Below, one piece after another: positions 17,404 to 26,620 of a DNA stretch of 61,755 nucleotides. Made by a program: the position numbers and the translations under genes. The DNA is from Schumannella soli (GTDB lineage: Bacteria > Actinomycetota > Actinomycetes > Actinomycetales > Microbacteriaceae): NCBI RefSeq assembly GCF_006517435.1, contig NZ_VHQG01000001.1, positions 964,796 to 1,026,550 on the forward strand. The letters run 5' to 3'. A model generated the notes under the pieces. That model was not told the DNA's origin and did no database searches. It was given only the letters and a program-made list of their open reading frames with translations. The first letter of the stretch is position 1. Every line of letters begins with the position of its first letter.

Positions 17404-19175
17404 GCTCGCGGCGCCGGATCGGAGGGGCGCGTCGCGCGCGCGAGCAGTCCCGCCGCGCTGCGCTCCAGCACCTCGGCGGCCCGGCGCCGTGGGGCGCTGC
17501 CCGGCGTCGCCGCCGCGTGCTGCCAGCGGGCGAGTGCCGCGAGCGCCTCGGTTCGCACCTGCTCCGCATCCGCATCCGCCGGCAGCCCGAGGCGCACGTG
17601 CACCTCGCCGCCCTCGGCGCCCGCGAGCCGCGCGGCGGCGGCATCGACGATGTCGGGCGCCTGGCCGCGCGCGACGTCGTCGAGCAGCGCATCCTCGGCC
17701 AGCTCGTGCGCCCCGGCGCGCAGCTCGTCGATCTGCCAGCGCAGCGCCGCCGAACCCTCCTCGGCCGCGCGCGCCGCGAGACGCTCGAGCACGCGCCGCG
17801 CGGCGAGCACGGGGGCCCGCGCCGCGAGCGCCGACACCGCCTCGGCGGGTGCGACGCCGTCGCGGAACAGCAGCTGCCCCGGGCGGAGCCCCGCCGCGAA
17901 GCCCCGGCGGGGCGCGAGCGCGCACACGACGGCGTCGACCGCGCCCCACCGGCCGTCGCGGTCGCCGATCTCCGCCGCGAGGGCGCCGTCGGGCGCCGCG
18001 TCGCACAGCACGGTCTGCACGCCCGACATCGGGGCGGGCAGCGGACCCTGCACGACGAGCAGCGTCACCGGCGCGACGAGCGCGTCGCGGCAGGAGGCGA
18101 GCTCGTCGGCGGGGAGCCCGGCGACCTCGACGAGCGTCGCGACGCGGCCGTGCACGGGGCGCGACTCGATCTGCCGATTGCCGATCGGCAGCGACGTCAC
18201 CTCGCTGCGGTCGGGCATCGTCACCTCCACTTCGACGGCGTCGCCGAGCTCGCGTGCCACGAGGGCACCGCCGAGAGAGGCGATGCGCTCGGCGTCCACG
18301 GCGAGGGCGAAGGTCAGGTGGGCGGCGTCGACCGGCTGCGTGCTCCCGATCCGGGCGACGAGGGCGTCGGCGCGATGCAGCCGCAGGCTCGTCCGCCCGC
18401 CGATCCGGGCGACCGTCGTGAGCGCGCCCGCGACCGCGTGGTAGAAGCCCGACTCGATGTCCCACCCGGCGCGGCGGCCGAGGCCGCCGGTCACGTCGAC
18501 CGGAACCGGCAGCGCCGCGGCGAGCTCGCGCAGGGTCTCCTCCGCGCCGCGGTCGGGCAGCATCGCGGGGAACACCCCGCGCACGGCGTCGCGCAGGTCG
18601 GCGATGAGCCGCTCGGCCGAGGCGTGGATCGCGGGCCAGTCGACGTCGTCCGGCGCGGTCGCGAGCAGCTCGCGCAGTGCTGCGAGGTCGTGCACCGTCG
18701 CCGTCGTGATCGTCTCGACCAGCCGGATCCGCTCGCCCTCCCGCACGCGCGCGGCCCGCACCTCGGCGCGCTCGGCCTCCTTCTCGCGCTGGTCGGCGTC
18801 GCGTCGTGCCCGATCGAGCGTGCGCATCGCCCGGGCCGCGCGCACGGTGGCGGCGATCCATTCGCAGGTCTCGTCGAGCAGGCGCCGGCGGCGGGCGGTG
18901 ACGAGGTCGGCACCCGGCCGGATCTCGAGCACGCCGACGCCGTGAACCGCATGCCGCTCGACGGTGTCGTGGGCGTGCGCGTGGGCGGCGCCGTCATCGG
19001 GCCACGCGGCGATCTGCTGATGGTGGCCGTCGTCGAATCGGCGCAGCAGTCGCACCTGCGGCAGCGAGCCGTCCGCCGCGGCGACGCTGCGGGAGAGGTT
19101 CTCGAGCAGGGCCGGCAGCAGCGCGTCGCGCGGCGTCGACGCGAGCACCTCCGCCACCTCGCGCGGCGCCGTCAT
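17397..19175 (-). CDS. Degenerate NarL-type histidine kinase (pseudokinase)
   Basis: 592 residues. An N-terminal GAF-like domain and a coiled coil (about 115-145) lead to GERIRLVETITTATVHDLAALR, which aligns with ERRRLERDLHDGAQHHLVALR of the neighbouring kinase. The phosphoacceptor His is Thr157 and the following Asp is Thr158. The N-box is also lost (YHAVAGALTTVARIGG lacks the Asn), and no GxG boxes are visible. The roughly 250 C-terminal residues are unlike kinases and Ala/Arg-rich. It should bind partners rather than phosphorylate. It overlaps the response regulator gene by four bases, so they are co-transcribed; a role as a signal-binding co-regulator is inference. Confidence 0.75.
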   Translation of the reverse strand: MTAPREVAEVLASTPRDALLPALLENLSRSVAAADGSLPQVRLLRRFDDGHHQQIAAWPDDGAAHAHAHDTVERHAVHGVGVLEIRPGADLVTARRRRLLDETCEWIAATVRAARAMRTLDRARRDADQREKEAERAEVRAARVREGERIRLVETITTATVHDLAALRELLATAPDDVDWPAIHASAERLIADLRDAVRGVFPAMLPDRGAEETLRELAAALPVPVDVTGGLGRRAGWDIESGFYHAVAGALTTVARIGGRTSLRLHRADALVARIGSTQPVDAAHLTFALAVDAERIASLGGALVARELGDAVEVEVTMPDRSEVTSLPIGNRQIESRPVHGRVATLVEVAGLPADELASCRDALVAPVTLLVVQGPLPAPMSGVQTVLCDAAPDGALAAEIGDRDGRWGAVDAVVCALAPRRGFAAGLRPGQLLFRDGVAPAEAVSALAARAPVLAARRVLERLAARAAEEGSAALRWQIDELRAGAHELAEDALLDDVARGQAPDIVDAAAARLAGAEGGEVHVRLGLPADADAEQVRTEALAALARWQHAAATPGSAPRRRAAEVLERSAAGLLARATRPSDPAPRAQ

Positions 19176-19843
19176 CGCCCGCTGCCGTCGACCTTCTGCG
19201 CCTGCAGGTAGGTCAGCACCGCCAGCACCCGACGGTGGTGCATCGTCGCGTCGGCCGGGATGCCGAGCTTCACGAACAGCGAGGCCACGTGCTTCTCAAC
19301 GGCCTTCACCGACACGAACAGCTCTTCGGCGATCGAGCGGTTCGCGCGCCCCTCGGCCATGAGCCGCAGCACGTCGAGCTCGCGCTCGCCGAGGCCGGCG
19401 ATCGCGACGTCGCGGTGCTCGCCGATCTCGACGAGGCGCGAGGCCAGCACCGGCTCGATGACGATCTCCCTCGCGAGGATGCGCTCGAGCGTGTCGTTGA
19501 GCATCTGAACGCCGGCGATGCGCTCCTTGAGGCGGTAGCCGATCCCCTCGGTGCCGATCGCGAGCATCGTGCGCAGGTAGTGCGACTCGGCGTAGTGCGA
19601 CAGCAGCAGCAGTCCCACCTGCGGGTGCAGGGCGCGGATGCGGGTCGCCGTCGCGAGCCCGCCCTCCTCGCCGGGAGGCATCCGAATGTCGAGCACGGCG
19701 ATGTCGACCTGCTGCGCTGCGAGCGTGGCCAGCAGCTGGTCGCCGTCGTCGTGCGCGGCGACGACCTCGTGGCCGGCCGCGCCGAGCAGCATCACGAGGC
19801 CCTCGCGGAACAGCGTGCCGTCGTCGGCGATCGCCACCCGCAT
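19172..19843 (-). CDS. NarL/LuxR-family response regulator
   Basis: 223 residues. The receiver domain has the acidic pair ADDG, the phosphoacceptor Asp in VDIAVLDIRMPPG and the conserved Lys in IGYRLKERIAG. The C-terminal GerE/LuxR helix-turn-helix reads LGERELDVLRLMAEGRANRS and continues IAEELFVSVKAVEKHVASLF. It should bind DNA as a dimer on phosphorylation. It is first in the operon with the pseudokinase; the intact kinase facing it at 16456-17403 is the probable phosphodonor. Confidence 0.93.
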   Translation of the reverse strand: MRVAIADDGTLFREGLVMLLGAAGHEVVAAHDDGDQLLATLAAQQVDIAVLDIRMPPGEEGGLATATRIRALHPQVGLLLLSHYAESHYLRTMLAIGTEGIGYRLKERIAGVQMLNDTLERILAREIVIEPVLASRLVEIGEHRDVAIAGLGERELDVLRLMAEGRANRSIAEELFVSVKAVEKHVASLFVKLGIPADATMHHRRVLAVLTYLQAQKVDGSGR

Positions 19844-19975
19844 CGATGCCCCGCATCCCTCAGCCGCCGTGCGCTCCCGCGTCCGCGGCGCGCCGCGCTC
19901 ATCCTACGGCGAGGGTGCGACGGGGAGCGGATCCCGGCAACATCGGCGACACACCCGTCGTCTATCGTCTGCTTC

Positions 19976-21958
19976 GTGGGATATTCCATCGGCGTTGACC
20001 TCGGCACGACCTCGATCGCGGTCGCGATCGGCGACGAACTCGGCACCAGAGCCGCCCAGCTCTCGCCGCTGCTCGTCGAGCCGTCGGTCGCGTTCTGCGC
20101 CGCCGACGGCACGATCCTCACGGGCAGGGCCGCGCTGCTCGCCGCCGAGGGGGATCCGGCCCGGCTCGTGCGCGGGTTCAAGCGCCGCGTCGGCGACCCG
20201 ACGCCGATCATCGTCGGCGGGGTCGGCTTCGCCCCCGAGGCGCTGATGGCGGCGCAGCTGCGGGATGTCGTCGCTCAGCTCACCGAGCAGCAGGGCGAGT
20301 CGCCGGAGCGGGTCGTGCTCACCTGCCCGGCGGCGTGGGGTCCGTACCGGCGCGAGCAGTTCTCGCACATCGCCGCGCTCTCGGGCGTCGCCGTCGACGC
20401 GATCGTCACCGAGCCCGTCGCGACCGCCACCTACGTCTCCCGCGAGCAGCGGCTCGAGGAGGGCACGATCGTCGCCGTCTTCGACCTCGGCGGCCGCACC
20501 TTCGACGCGACCGTGCTGCGCATGGGCGCCGACGGTCTCGAGGTGCTCGGCAGCCCCGAGGGGGTCGAGCACCTCGGCGGCGACGACTTCGACGACGCCG
20601 TGCGCGGTCTGCTCGACCAGCGCGCCGGCGGCCGCATCTCGGCACTCGATCCCGCGCAGCCGGCCGACGCGGCGACGCTCGCGGCGATCGACCAGGAGTG
20701 CACGAGCGCGAAGGAGGCGCTGTCGGTGCGTGAGGAGACGGTGGTGCACCTGCCGTTCGACGACGCCGTGCAGGCGATCACCCTCACCCGCGCCGACCTG
20801 GAGCGCGCGATCCGTCCGGCCGTCGGCCTCGCGGTCGCGGCGCTGCTGCGCACGATCGACTCGGTCGGGATCGACGCGGAGGCCGTCTCGACGGTGATCC
20901 TCGCGGGCGGATCGTCGCGCATCCCCTTCGTGGCCGAGGAGGTCGCCGCGGTCGGCCGCCCCGTCGCCGCCACGCACCACCCGAAGTTCACCGTCGCGCT
21001 CGGCGCGGCGGAGCGGGCGCGGGCGCTCGCCGCGGCCGCCGCGGAGCCTGCCGCCGTCGGCGCTCTCGTCGGAGCAGGCGCGGGCGCGGGGACGGGCCTG
21101 AGCTCAGCGGCGGTGACGGGCTCGCCCTCGTCGGCGACCGCCTGGTCGCCGGCGGTCGCGCCCGACCCCTCGCTCTGGCGCCTCACCGTGCGTCGCGGGT
21201 CGGCGATCGTCGTCGGCGCCGCGCTCGCCGCGATCATCGTCGCCGCGATCGCCGTGGCCGCCGCGCTCGGCCGCGCCGGCGGCGTCGAAGCCGCCACCTC
21301 CGATCCGGATGCGGCGCGCACCCCCAGCAGCTCGGCGAGCGCGCACAAGGTGACGGCGTCGCCGGCGCCGTCCGGGGCGGCGGAGAAGAGCAGCGTGAAG
21401 GCGACCGTCGCCTCGCCCGTGTTCACGGGCGGCAGCTCGACCGCCGGGCTGAAGTGGTTCGTGCAGTCGAACGACGAGGCGGGCGTCTGGGGCATCACCC
21501 CGCTCGCCGACGGCGTCGCGAAGCGTCCGAACCTGACCCTCACGCAGTCGGATGCCGGCTTCCGCGCGCAGTGGGTCACGGGCGGACCCGCTCAGCTGTA
21601 CGCGCAGACCGACGGCACGAGGATCGACCTCGCCGACATCGCCGCCGACCACGGCGCCCTCGTGTTCGACGTGACCCGCAACGCCGGATCGGCCGACAAA
21701 TTCGAGATCGCCGTGCACTGCGAGTACCCGTGCGGCGGCAGCGTCGACGTGACCGACGTCGTCAACGGGTTCCCGCCCGGCACCGCGCAGCACGTCATCA
21801 TCCCCGCCGAGTGCTTCACCTCCGCCGGCCTCGATCCCGGCTCGGTGGACACGCCGTTCCTCGCGCTCGGCACCGGCGACCTCGACCTGACCCTCAACGA
21901 CATCCGCTGGGAGAACCAGGCGGGCGCGGACCCGAAGGCCGTGCGATGCGGAACCTGA
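19976..21958 (+). CDS. Membrane-anchored Hsp70-like protein with ExoP-type C-terminal domain
   Basis: 660 residues. Residues 1-380 are an Hsp70/actin-type ATPase: phosphate 1 GVDLGTTSIAVAIG, phosphate 2 VFDLGGRTFDATVL, adenosine motif ILAGGSSRIPFV. The peptide-binding domain of DnaK is absent. A Ser/Ala linker and one membrane span (about 408-431, SAIVVGAALAAIIVAAIAVA) come next, then a Ser/Thr-rich linker. About 480-652 resemble the galactose-binding-like C-terminal domain of family-3 glucosidases such as ExoP (CEYPCGGSVDVTDVVNGFP, IIPAECFTSAGLDPGSV, LDLTLNDIRW). The layout implies an ATPase inside and a sugar-binding-like module outside. The GTG at 19976 sits seven bases after TATCGT, so the mRNA may be leaderless. 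Confidence 0.8.
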   Translation: MGYSIGVDLGTTSIAVAIGDELGTRAAQLSPLLVEPSVAFCAADGTILTGRAALLAAEGDPARLVRGFKRRVGDPTPIIVGGVGFAPEALMAAQLRDVVAQLTEQQGESPERVVLTCPAAWGPYRREQFSHIAALSGVAVDAIVTEPVATATYVSREQRLEEGTIVAVFDLGGRTFDATVLRMGADGLEVLGSPEGVEHLGGDDFDDAVRGLLDQRAGGRISALDPAQPADAATLAAIDQECTSAKEALSVREETVVHLPFDDAVQAITLTRADLERAIRPAVGLAVAALLRTIDSVGIDAEAVSTVILAGGSSRIPFVAEEVAAVGRPVAATHHPKFTVALGAAERARALAAAAAEPAAVGALVGAGAGAGTGLSSAAVTGSPSSATAWSPAVAPDPSLWRLTVRRGSAIVVGAALAAIIVAAIAVAAALGRAGGVEAATSDPDAARTPSSSASAHKVTASPAPSGAAEKSSVKATVASPVFTGGSSTAGLKWFVQSNDEAGVWGITPLADGVAKRPNLTLTQSDAGFRAQWVTGGPAQLYAQTDGTRIDLADIAADHGALVFDVTRNAGSADKFEIAVHCEYPCGGSVDVTDVVNGFPPGTAQHVIIPAECFTSAGLDPGSVDTPFLALGTGDLDLTLNDIRWENQAGADPKAVRCGT

Positions 21959-21974
21959 TGCTCGGGTAGGGATA

Positions 21975-22015
21975 CCCCCATTCGGGGGGAGCGGGCCTAC
22001 CCCCCGAACGGGGGG
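21975..22015. terminator. Twin hairpins after the Hsp70-like gene
   Basis: CCCCC-ATTC-GGGGG (21975-21988) is followed by CCCCCCG-AA-CGGGGGG (22000-22015). Two back-to-back GC hairpins just after a stop codon are most likely a terminator. They also lie upstream of the sigma-factor gene, so a regulatory role there is possible. Confidence 0.55.
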
Positions 22016-22088
22016 ATGATCCCAGAGACAGCGCCTTCGCGCGGTCAGACGATCGAAGCAGACGTCGACCGACGGGAAGGACTCGATC

Positions 22089-22634
22089 ATGACGATCACC
22101 GCTGCACCCACCGCGCCCTCGACCGCCCACGGCACGCGGGCGTTCGACGCCCTCGTCGCCGAGCACCGTCCGGGCCTCGTGCGCTATGCCACACGGCTCA
22201 TGAGCGGCGACGTCGCCGCCGCGGAGGACGTCGTGCAGGAGACCCTGCTGCGCGCCTGGCGCCACCTCGACCGCCTCACCGAAGACCGCGGTTCGGTGCG
22301 CGGCTGGCTGACTCGCGTCGCCCACAACGTCGCCATGGATCAGCACCGGGCCCGCCGCGCCCGTCCGACCGAGATCGCCTGGTCGGAGTTCGACGAGGAG
22401 AGCGCCGCCTCCCTCGACGACACCGCCCGCGAGGTCGAGGACCGCGTGCTCGTCACCGATCTGCTCGCGCACGTTTCACCGGTGCACCGCAGCACGCTCA
22501 CCGAGGTGTACCTCTCCGACCAGACCACGGCGGCCGCGGCCGAGCGCCTCGGCGTGCCGGTCGGAACCGTGAAGAGCCGCGTCTTCCACGCCCTGCGCAC
22601 CATCCGCGCTCAGTCGGTGGATCTCGCCGCCTGA
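22089..22634 (+). CDS. ECF-family RNA polymerase sigma factor
   Basis: 181 residues with region 2 (FDALVAEHRPGLVRYATRLM and AAEDVVQETLLRAWRHLDRL) and region 4 (TTAAAAERLGVPVGTVKSRV). It lacks regions 1 and 3, as ECF sigmas do. GGGAAGGA lies eight bases before ATG 22089. No anti-sigma gene follows; the next gene converges from the other strand. It stands at the edge of the type VII locus, five of whose transcription units begin with an ECF-type promoter (TGAACC-N17/18-CGTG). From memory this resembles promoters reported for mycobacterial SigL. That this sigma reads them is inference. I see no copy of the motif before its own gene. Confidence 0.92.
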   Translation: MTITAAPTAPSTAHGTRAFDALVAEHRPGLVRYATRLMSGDVAAAEDVVQETLLRAWRHLDRLTEDRGSVRGWLTRVAHNVAMDQHRARRARPTEIAWSEFDEESAASLDDTAREVEDRVLVTDLLAHVSPVHRSTLTEVYLSDQTTAAAAERLGVPVGTVKSRVFHALRTIRAQSVDLAA

Positions 22635-22791
22635 CGCACGCAGCGCTGGGGATGCCCGTCGGCTCGTCCGGCGGGCATCTTCGTGTCTGCGGTGACCTGC
22701 CGCGACCTGCGGCGATCTGCCGCGACCGGCTGCCGCGGTGCGAGCAGCAGGCGCCGGTGCCGCCGTCGACGCGTGGCCGCGCTCATCGCCG

Positions 22792-25700
22792 TCACGCGCC
22801 GATCGACTCGGGCGTCGGCACGTCCTCGGGCAGCAGCAGCACCAGGTCGTCCATGGACGGATCCTCGATGCCGCGGGTGCGGCGCGCGTGGTTGGCGATC
22901 GCCGCATCCATCACCTGGCGCGCGTAGCGGCCATTGCCGAACGACGCCGTGCGGTCGACGGCCGTGAAGTGGCCGCGCAGCGCGGCGACGGTCGGGCCGG
23001 TGCATTCGTATCCGGATGCGGTCGCGTGCTGGTTCACGATCGTGACGAGCTCGTCGGGCGTGTAGTTCGCGAAGCGCACGCGGTGCGAGAAGCGGGAGTC
23101 GAGGCCCGGGTTCGTGGCGAGGAACTGGTCCATCTCGCGCTCGTAGCCGGCGGCGATCACGACGACCTCGTCGCGGTGATCCTCCATGAGCTTCACGAGC
23201 GTATCGACCGACTCCTTGCCGAAGTCGGCGCCGTTTCCGCCGCCCGAGGCGAGCGTGTACGCCTCGTCGATGAACAGCACGCCGCCGCGCGCCCGGTCGA
23301 AGGCCTCCGTCGTGCGGCGGGCCGTGTGCCCGACGTACTCGCCCACGAGATCGGCGCGCGACACCTCGGTCACCTGGCCCTGCGCGAGCACGCCGAGCGC
23401 GGTCAGCAGCGACCCGTAGAGCCGCGCGACGGTCGTCTTTCCGGTGCCGGGAGGGCCCGCGAAGATGAGGTGCCGGCTGAGGGATGGCGCGGGCAGCCCG
23501 GCGGCCTGGCGACGTCGTGCCGAGGTGAGCAGATCGACCATCCCCTCGACCTCCTCCTTCACGCCGTCGAGGCCGACGAGCTCGCGCAGGGTGCCGAGCA
23601 GCTGGTCGACGCGCTCCTCGTCGACGCGGCCGACGCCGGCGCCGATCGACGACCCCGGCAGCGGCCCGAGGTCGTCGGGCACGAGTCGCGTCAGCGTGAG
23701 GGCGTCAACCGAGTCGGCGTTGCCGAGCCGGTACGCCTGCCGGCCGAGCATCTCCTCGAACACCTTGCGGGCCGTGCGGCCGTTGCCGAAGGTCTCGTCG
23801 CGCGGCAGCTTCGTGAAGTAGTCGTGCAGCGCCGCGCGCGTCTCGAACTCAAGGCTGTAGTGGTTCGCCCGGCACAGGCCCTCGACGATCGTGACCATCT
23901 CGGCCGAGGAGTAGTCGGTGAACTCGATCGTGCGCGAGAAGCGCGACGACAGGCCCGGGTTCGCCGCCATGAAGGTGCGCATGTCGTTCGTGTAGCCGGC
24001 GACGATCACGACGACGTCGTCGCGGTGGTCCTCCATCAGCTTCACGAGGGTGTCGATGGCCTCGCCCCCGAAGTCGTTGCTCGAGCCGGAGTCCTTCGAG
24101 AGCGCGTAGGCCTCGTCGATGAAGAGCACGCCGCCGAGCGCCTTGGTGAACATCTCGGCGGTCTTGATCGCGGTGCCGCCGATCACGGCGGCCACCAGGT
24201 CGGGGCGGGCGACCTCGACCAGCTGGCCGGTGCGCACGACGCCGAGGGCGGCGAGGATGCGGCCGTAGAGCCGCGCGACGGTCGTCTTGCCGGTTCCGGG
24301 CGACCCGGCGAACACGAGGTGCCGCGACACGGGCGGCGAGGGCAGACCGGCCTCGGAGCGCCGTTCGGCCATCTGGTGCATGCGCACCAGCGTCTCCACC
24401 TGGCGCTTGACGCTGTCGAGGCCGACCAGCTGGTCGAGCTCGGCGAGCATCCGGTCGAGCTCGCCCGCGCCGGTCGCCCCTTCGGTCTCGTCGGCGCGCG
24501 CCGTCTCGCCGGTCGAGCCGGTCGCGTTCGTCGAACCGGTCCTCGCGGGAGCGCCATCCGGCTCGTCGCCCTCGTCATCGGCCAGCCGGTCGATCTCGAC
24601 GTCGGCATCCGGGTCGACCCGCACGGCCTCGCCGTCGACGTCGACGATGCGCGTGCGCCGCAGCGCTCCCGACGCCCCGCCCTCCCAGGCGAGACCGAGC
24701 CGGCCGCCGCGCACCGAACCGCCCTCGACGACGAGCCGGGATGCGTCGCGCGCGACCGCGGCCTCGCCGTCGGCATCGACGATGCGCACGCTGGTGAGCG
24801 TCACCGTCGCCTCGTCCGACGCCGTGATACCCGTGCCGCTGGGCCGCTCGATCGTCGAGTCGGCGAGCGTCAGCGACGCCGTGCCCGCCACGACGATCGC
24901 GTCGTGGCCCGCGGACCGCAGCTCGCACGCCTCCCCGGTGAGTCGGGCGCCCTCGACGAGGTGGAGCGCATGGGTCGCGCCGTTCTCGATCGTGACGCGC
25001 GCGAGCTCGACGCTCGCATCCGCCATGCCGACGACGCCCTGGCCGCCGAGGCCCCGCATCGACACATCGGAGAGCGTCACCGAGCCTCCGGTCGTGACGA
25101 GAAGTCCGATGCCCTCGCCGTCGGCGAGCGTCGTGCCCGCGGCGTCGAGGCTCGCGCCGCCCTCGACCGTGATCGCGGCGTTCGCGATCGTTCCGATCGT
25201 GCCGCGGGCGAGGGTCAGCTGCGCGCCGTCCGCGGCGAGCAGGCCGCCCTGCGCCGTGTCGATGGCGAGGTCGGCGAGGTGCGCCGAGCTCGGCCCGCGC
25301 ACGACGAGCGCCGTCGTCGCGATGTCGTGCAGTCGTCCGCCCGAGATCTCGGCCTTGCCGCCCTCGTAGACGAGCACGCCCGCGCCGGCGGCGTTCGCGA
25401 CGGTCGTGTCGTGGGTCGTCAGCAGCGCCTCGGAGCGCACGATCAGCGCCACCTCGGTCGACGCCTCGATCGTGCAGTCGTCGAGCGCCAGCGCCCCCGA
25501 CTCCACATCGACGGCCACGTCGCCGTCGGCGCGGACGATCGTGACGCCCGACACCCGCACGTCGACCGCCGCGCTGCGCAGCGCCGGGCCCGTGACGCCC
25601 TCGATGCGCACCTCGCCGGCGTCGCCGACACCCGACAGCGACACGGCGCGGTCGATCGTGACCGACTCGCGGTAGACGCCGGGGCGGATGGAGATCACGT

Positions 25701-25809
25701 CGCCGTCGTTCGCGGTGGCCAGCGCCGAGGCGATGCTCTGGTGGCAGTCGGGATTGTCGGCGGCGACGGTGAGCACCGAGCGCTCCGGGGCGATCAGTCG
25801 AGTGGCCAT
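22792..25809 (-). CDS. EccA-like double AAA+ ATPase fused to a beta-helix domain
   Basis: 1005 residues. About 1-400 form a right-handed parallel beta-helix: a pectate-lyase-like run of short strands such as GDVISIRPGVYRESVTI, then many VTL/LTL/AEI rungs. An acidic linker follows, then two AAA+ domains of the CbbX/SpoVK/EccA class with Walker A FAGSPGTGKTT (K508) and FAGPPGTGKTT (K791), each with Walker B GGVLFIDEAY and an arginine finger in SRFS. EccA proteins are cytosolic chaperone ATPases of mycobacterial T7SS with one AAA domain after TPR repeats; here TPRs are replaced by a beta-helix and the AAA domain is doubled. ATG 25809 has GGGAGGG upstream and overlaps the preceding gene by 16 bases. 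It ends the T7SS minus-strand run. Confidence 0.85.
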   Translation of the reverse strand: MATRLIAPERSVLTVAADNPDCHQSIASALATANDGDVISIRPGVYRESVTIDRAVSLSGVGDAGEVRIEGVTGPALRSAAVDVRVSGVTIVRADGDVAVDVESGALALDDCTIEASTEVALIVRSEALLTTHDTTVANAAGAGVLVYEGGKAEISGGRLHDIATTALVVRGPSSAHLADLAIDTAQGGLLAADGAQLTLARGTIGTIANAAITVEGGASLDAAGTTLADGEGIGLLVTTGGSVTLSDVSMRGLGGQGVVGMADASVELARVTIENGATHALHLVEGARLTGEACELRSAGHDAIVVAGTASLTLADSTIERPSGTGITASDEATVTLTSVRIVDADGEAAVARDASRLVVEGGSVRGGRLGLAWEGGASGALRRTRIVDVDGEAVRVDPDADVEIDRLADDEGDEPDGAPARTGSTNATGSTGETARADETEGATGAGELDRMLAELDQLVGLDSVKRQVETLVRMHQMAERRSEAGLPSPPVSRHLVFAGSPGTGKTTVARLYGRILAALGVVRTGQLVEVARPDLVAAVIGGTAIKTAEMFTKALGGVLFIDEAYALSKDSGSSNDFGGEAIDTLVKLMEDHRDDVVVIVAGYTNDMRTFMAANPGLSSRFSRTIEFTDYSSAEMVTIVEGLCRANHYSLEFETRAALHDYFTKLPRDETFGNGRTARKVFEEMLGRQAYRLGNADSVDALTLTRLVPDDLGPLPGSSIGAGVGRVDEERVDQLLGTLRELVGLDGVKEEVEGMVDLLTSARRRQAAGLPAPSLSRHLIFAGPPGTGKTTVARLYGSLLTALGVLAQGQVTEVSRADLVGEYVGHTARRTTEAFDRARGGVLFIDEAYTLASGGGNGADFGKESVDTLVKLMEDHRDEVVVIAAGYEREMDQFLATNPGLDSRFSHRVRFANYTPDELVTIVNQHATASGYECTGPTVAALRGHFTAVDRTASFGNGRYARQVMDAAIANHARRTRGIEDPSMDDLVLLLPEDVPTPESIGA

Positions 25810-26609
25810 GTCGTGCCCTCCCAGGCGTCGGGGCGGATGGCGGCCGAGAGGCGACGCCACGTCTCCGCGTCGAGCGGCGACGCCGGGCCGGCCGCCCGCA
25901 GGTGGGAGACGAGCTCGGCATCCGGTGCGATCCAGTGGTGCTCGAGGTAGTAGGCGACGGCGTCGCTCCAGATCCAGGTGCCGTCGGAGCGCAGGTCGGC
26001 GGGCACGGCGACGTCGACGTCGCCGAGGTCGTCGCGCAGCGGACGGGCCGCGTGCACGAGCACCGATCCCGAGCGCAGCAGGGTCAGCAGCGTCTCGCGT
26101 TCCTCACGATCGACGATGACCGGCCGTTCCGGGGCGAAGCAGGGCACGCCGTCGCGGTGCCCGTCGAACACGCGCGCGACCTTCGGCGGGGGCGGCGTGC
26201 GGCGCAGCGGCAGGCGCCGGGCGACGTCGTGCAGCAGCGCCCGCACACGGTGGCCGGCCTGCTCGACGGCCGCGCGGGGAGTGGAGGCGGATGACGTGGC
26301 CGGGTCGCGCTCGTCGGCGCCGGTCGACGGGGCGTCGGGATGCGCGTCGGGGCTCTGCGCGTCGGGAAGCTGCGCGGCGGGGTGCTGTGCCTCGGAGTGC
26401 TGGTCGCCGGCGCGGGCGGTGCCGGATACCGCGGCCTGCGACAGGTGCTGCGCGAGCGGCACCACCCCGGGGCGCCCGGTCGGGGGCAGCGCCGGCGGAC
26501 CGGTCGGCGTCGGCGCGGACGCGGGCGCCGCCGCGTCGTCGGCGGACGCCGGCTCGGGCGGGGCGAACCGCGACCGGGTGGTCCTGTCGGCGGGGCGCTC
26601 GGGGGTCAT
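25794..26609 (-). CDS. T7SS-locus protein of unknown function
   Basis: 271 residues. The first 130 are Pro/Ala/Asp-rich and probably disordered. About 150-271 form a compact domain with VARVFDGHRDGVPCFAPERP and SDGTWIWSDAVAYYLEHHWI, which I do not recognise. No signal peptide or membrane segment. The ATG at 26609 has AGGAG seven bases upstream; an alternative ATG at 26624 overlaps the preceding stop but lacks a ribosome site. It is wedged by overlaps between the ART-like gene and the EccA-like gene, so it is translated with them and probably serves the secretion system. Confidence 0.75.
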   Translation of the reverse strand: MTPERPADRTTRSRFAPPEPASADDAAAPASAPTPTGPPALPPTGRPGVVPLAQHLSQAAVSGTARAGDQHSEAQHPAAQLPDAQSPDAHPDAPSTGADERDPATSSASTPRAAVEQAGHRVRALLHDVARRLPLRRTPPPPKVARVFDGHRDGVPCFAPERPVIVDREERETLLTLLRSGSVLVHAARPLRDDLGDVDVAVPADLRSDGTWIWSDAVAYYLEHHWIAPDAELVSHLRAAGPASPLDAETWRRLSAAIRPDAWEGTTWPLD

Positions 26610-26620
26610 GGCGTGGCTCC

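Noticed and set aside
18943-18969. TGAACC followed 19 bases later by CGTGGG, as a sixth ECF-type promoter
   Set aside because: It lies inside the pseudokinase gene in antisense, spacing is one base too long and no gene start follows.
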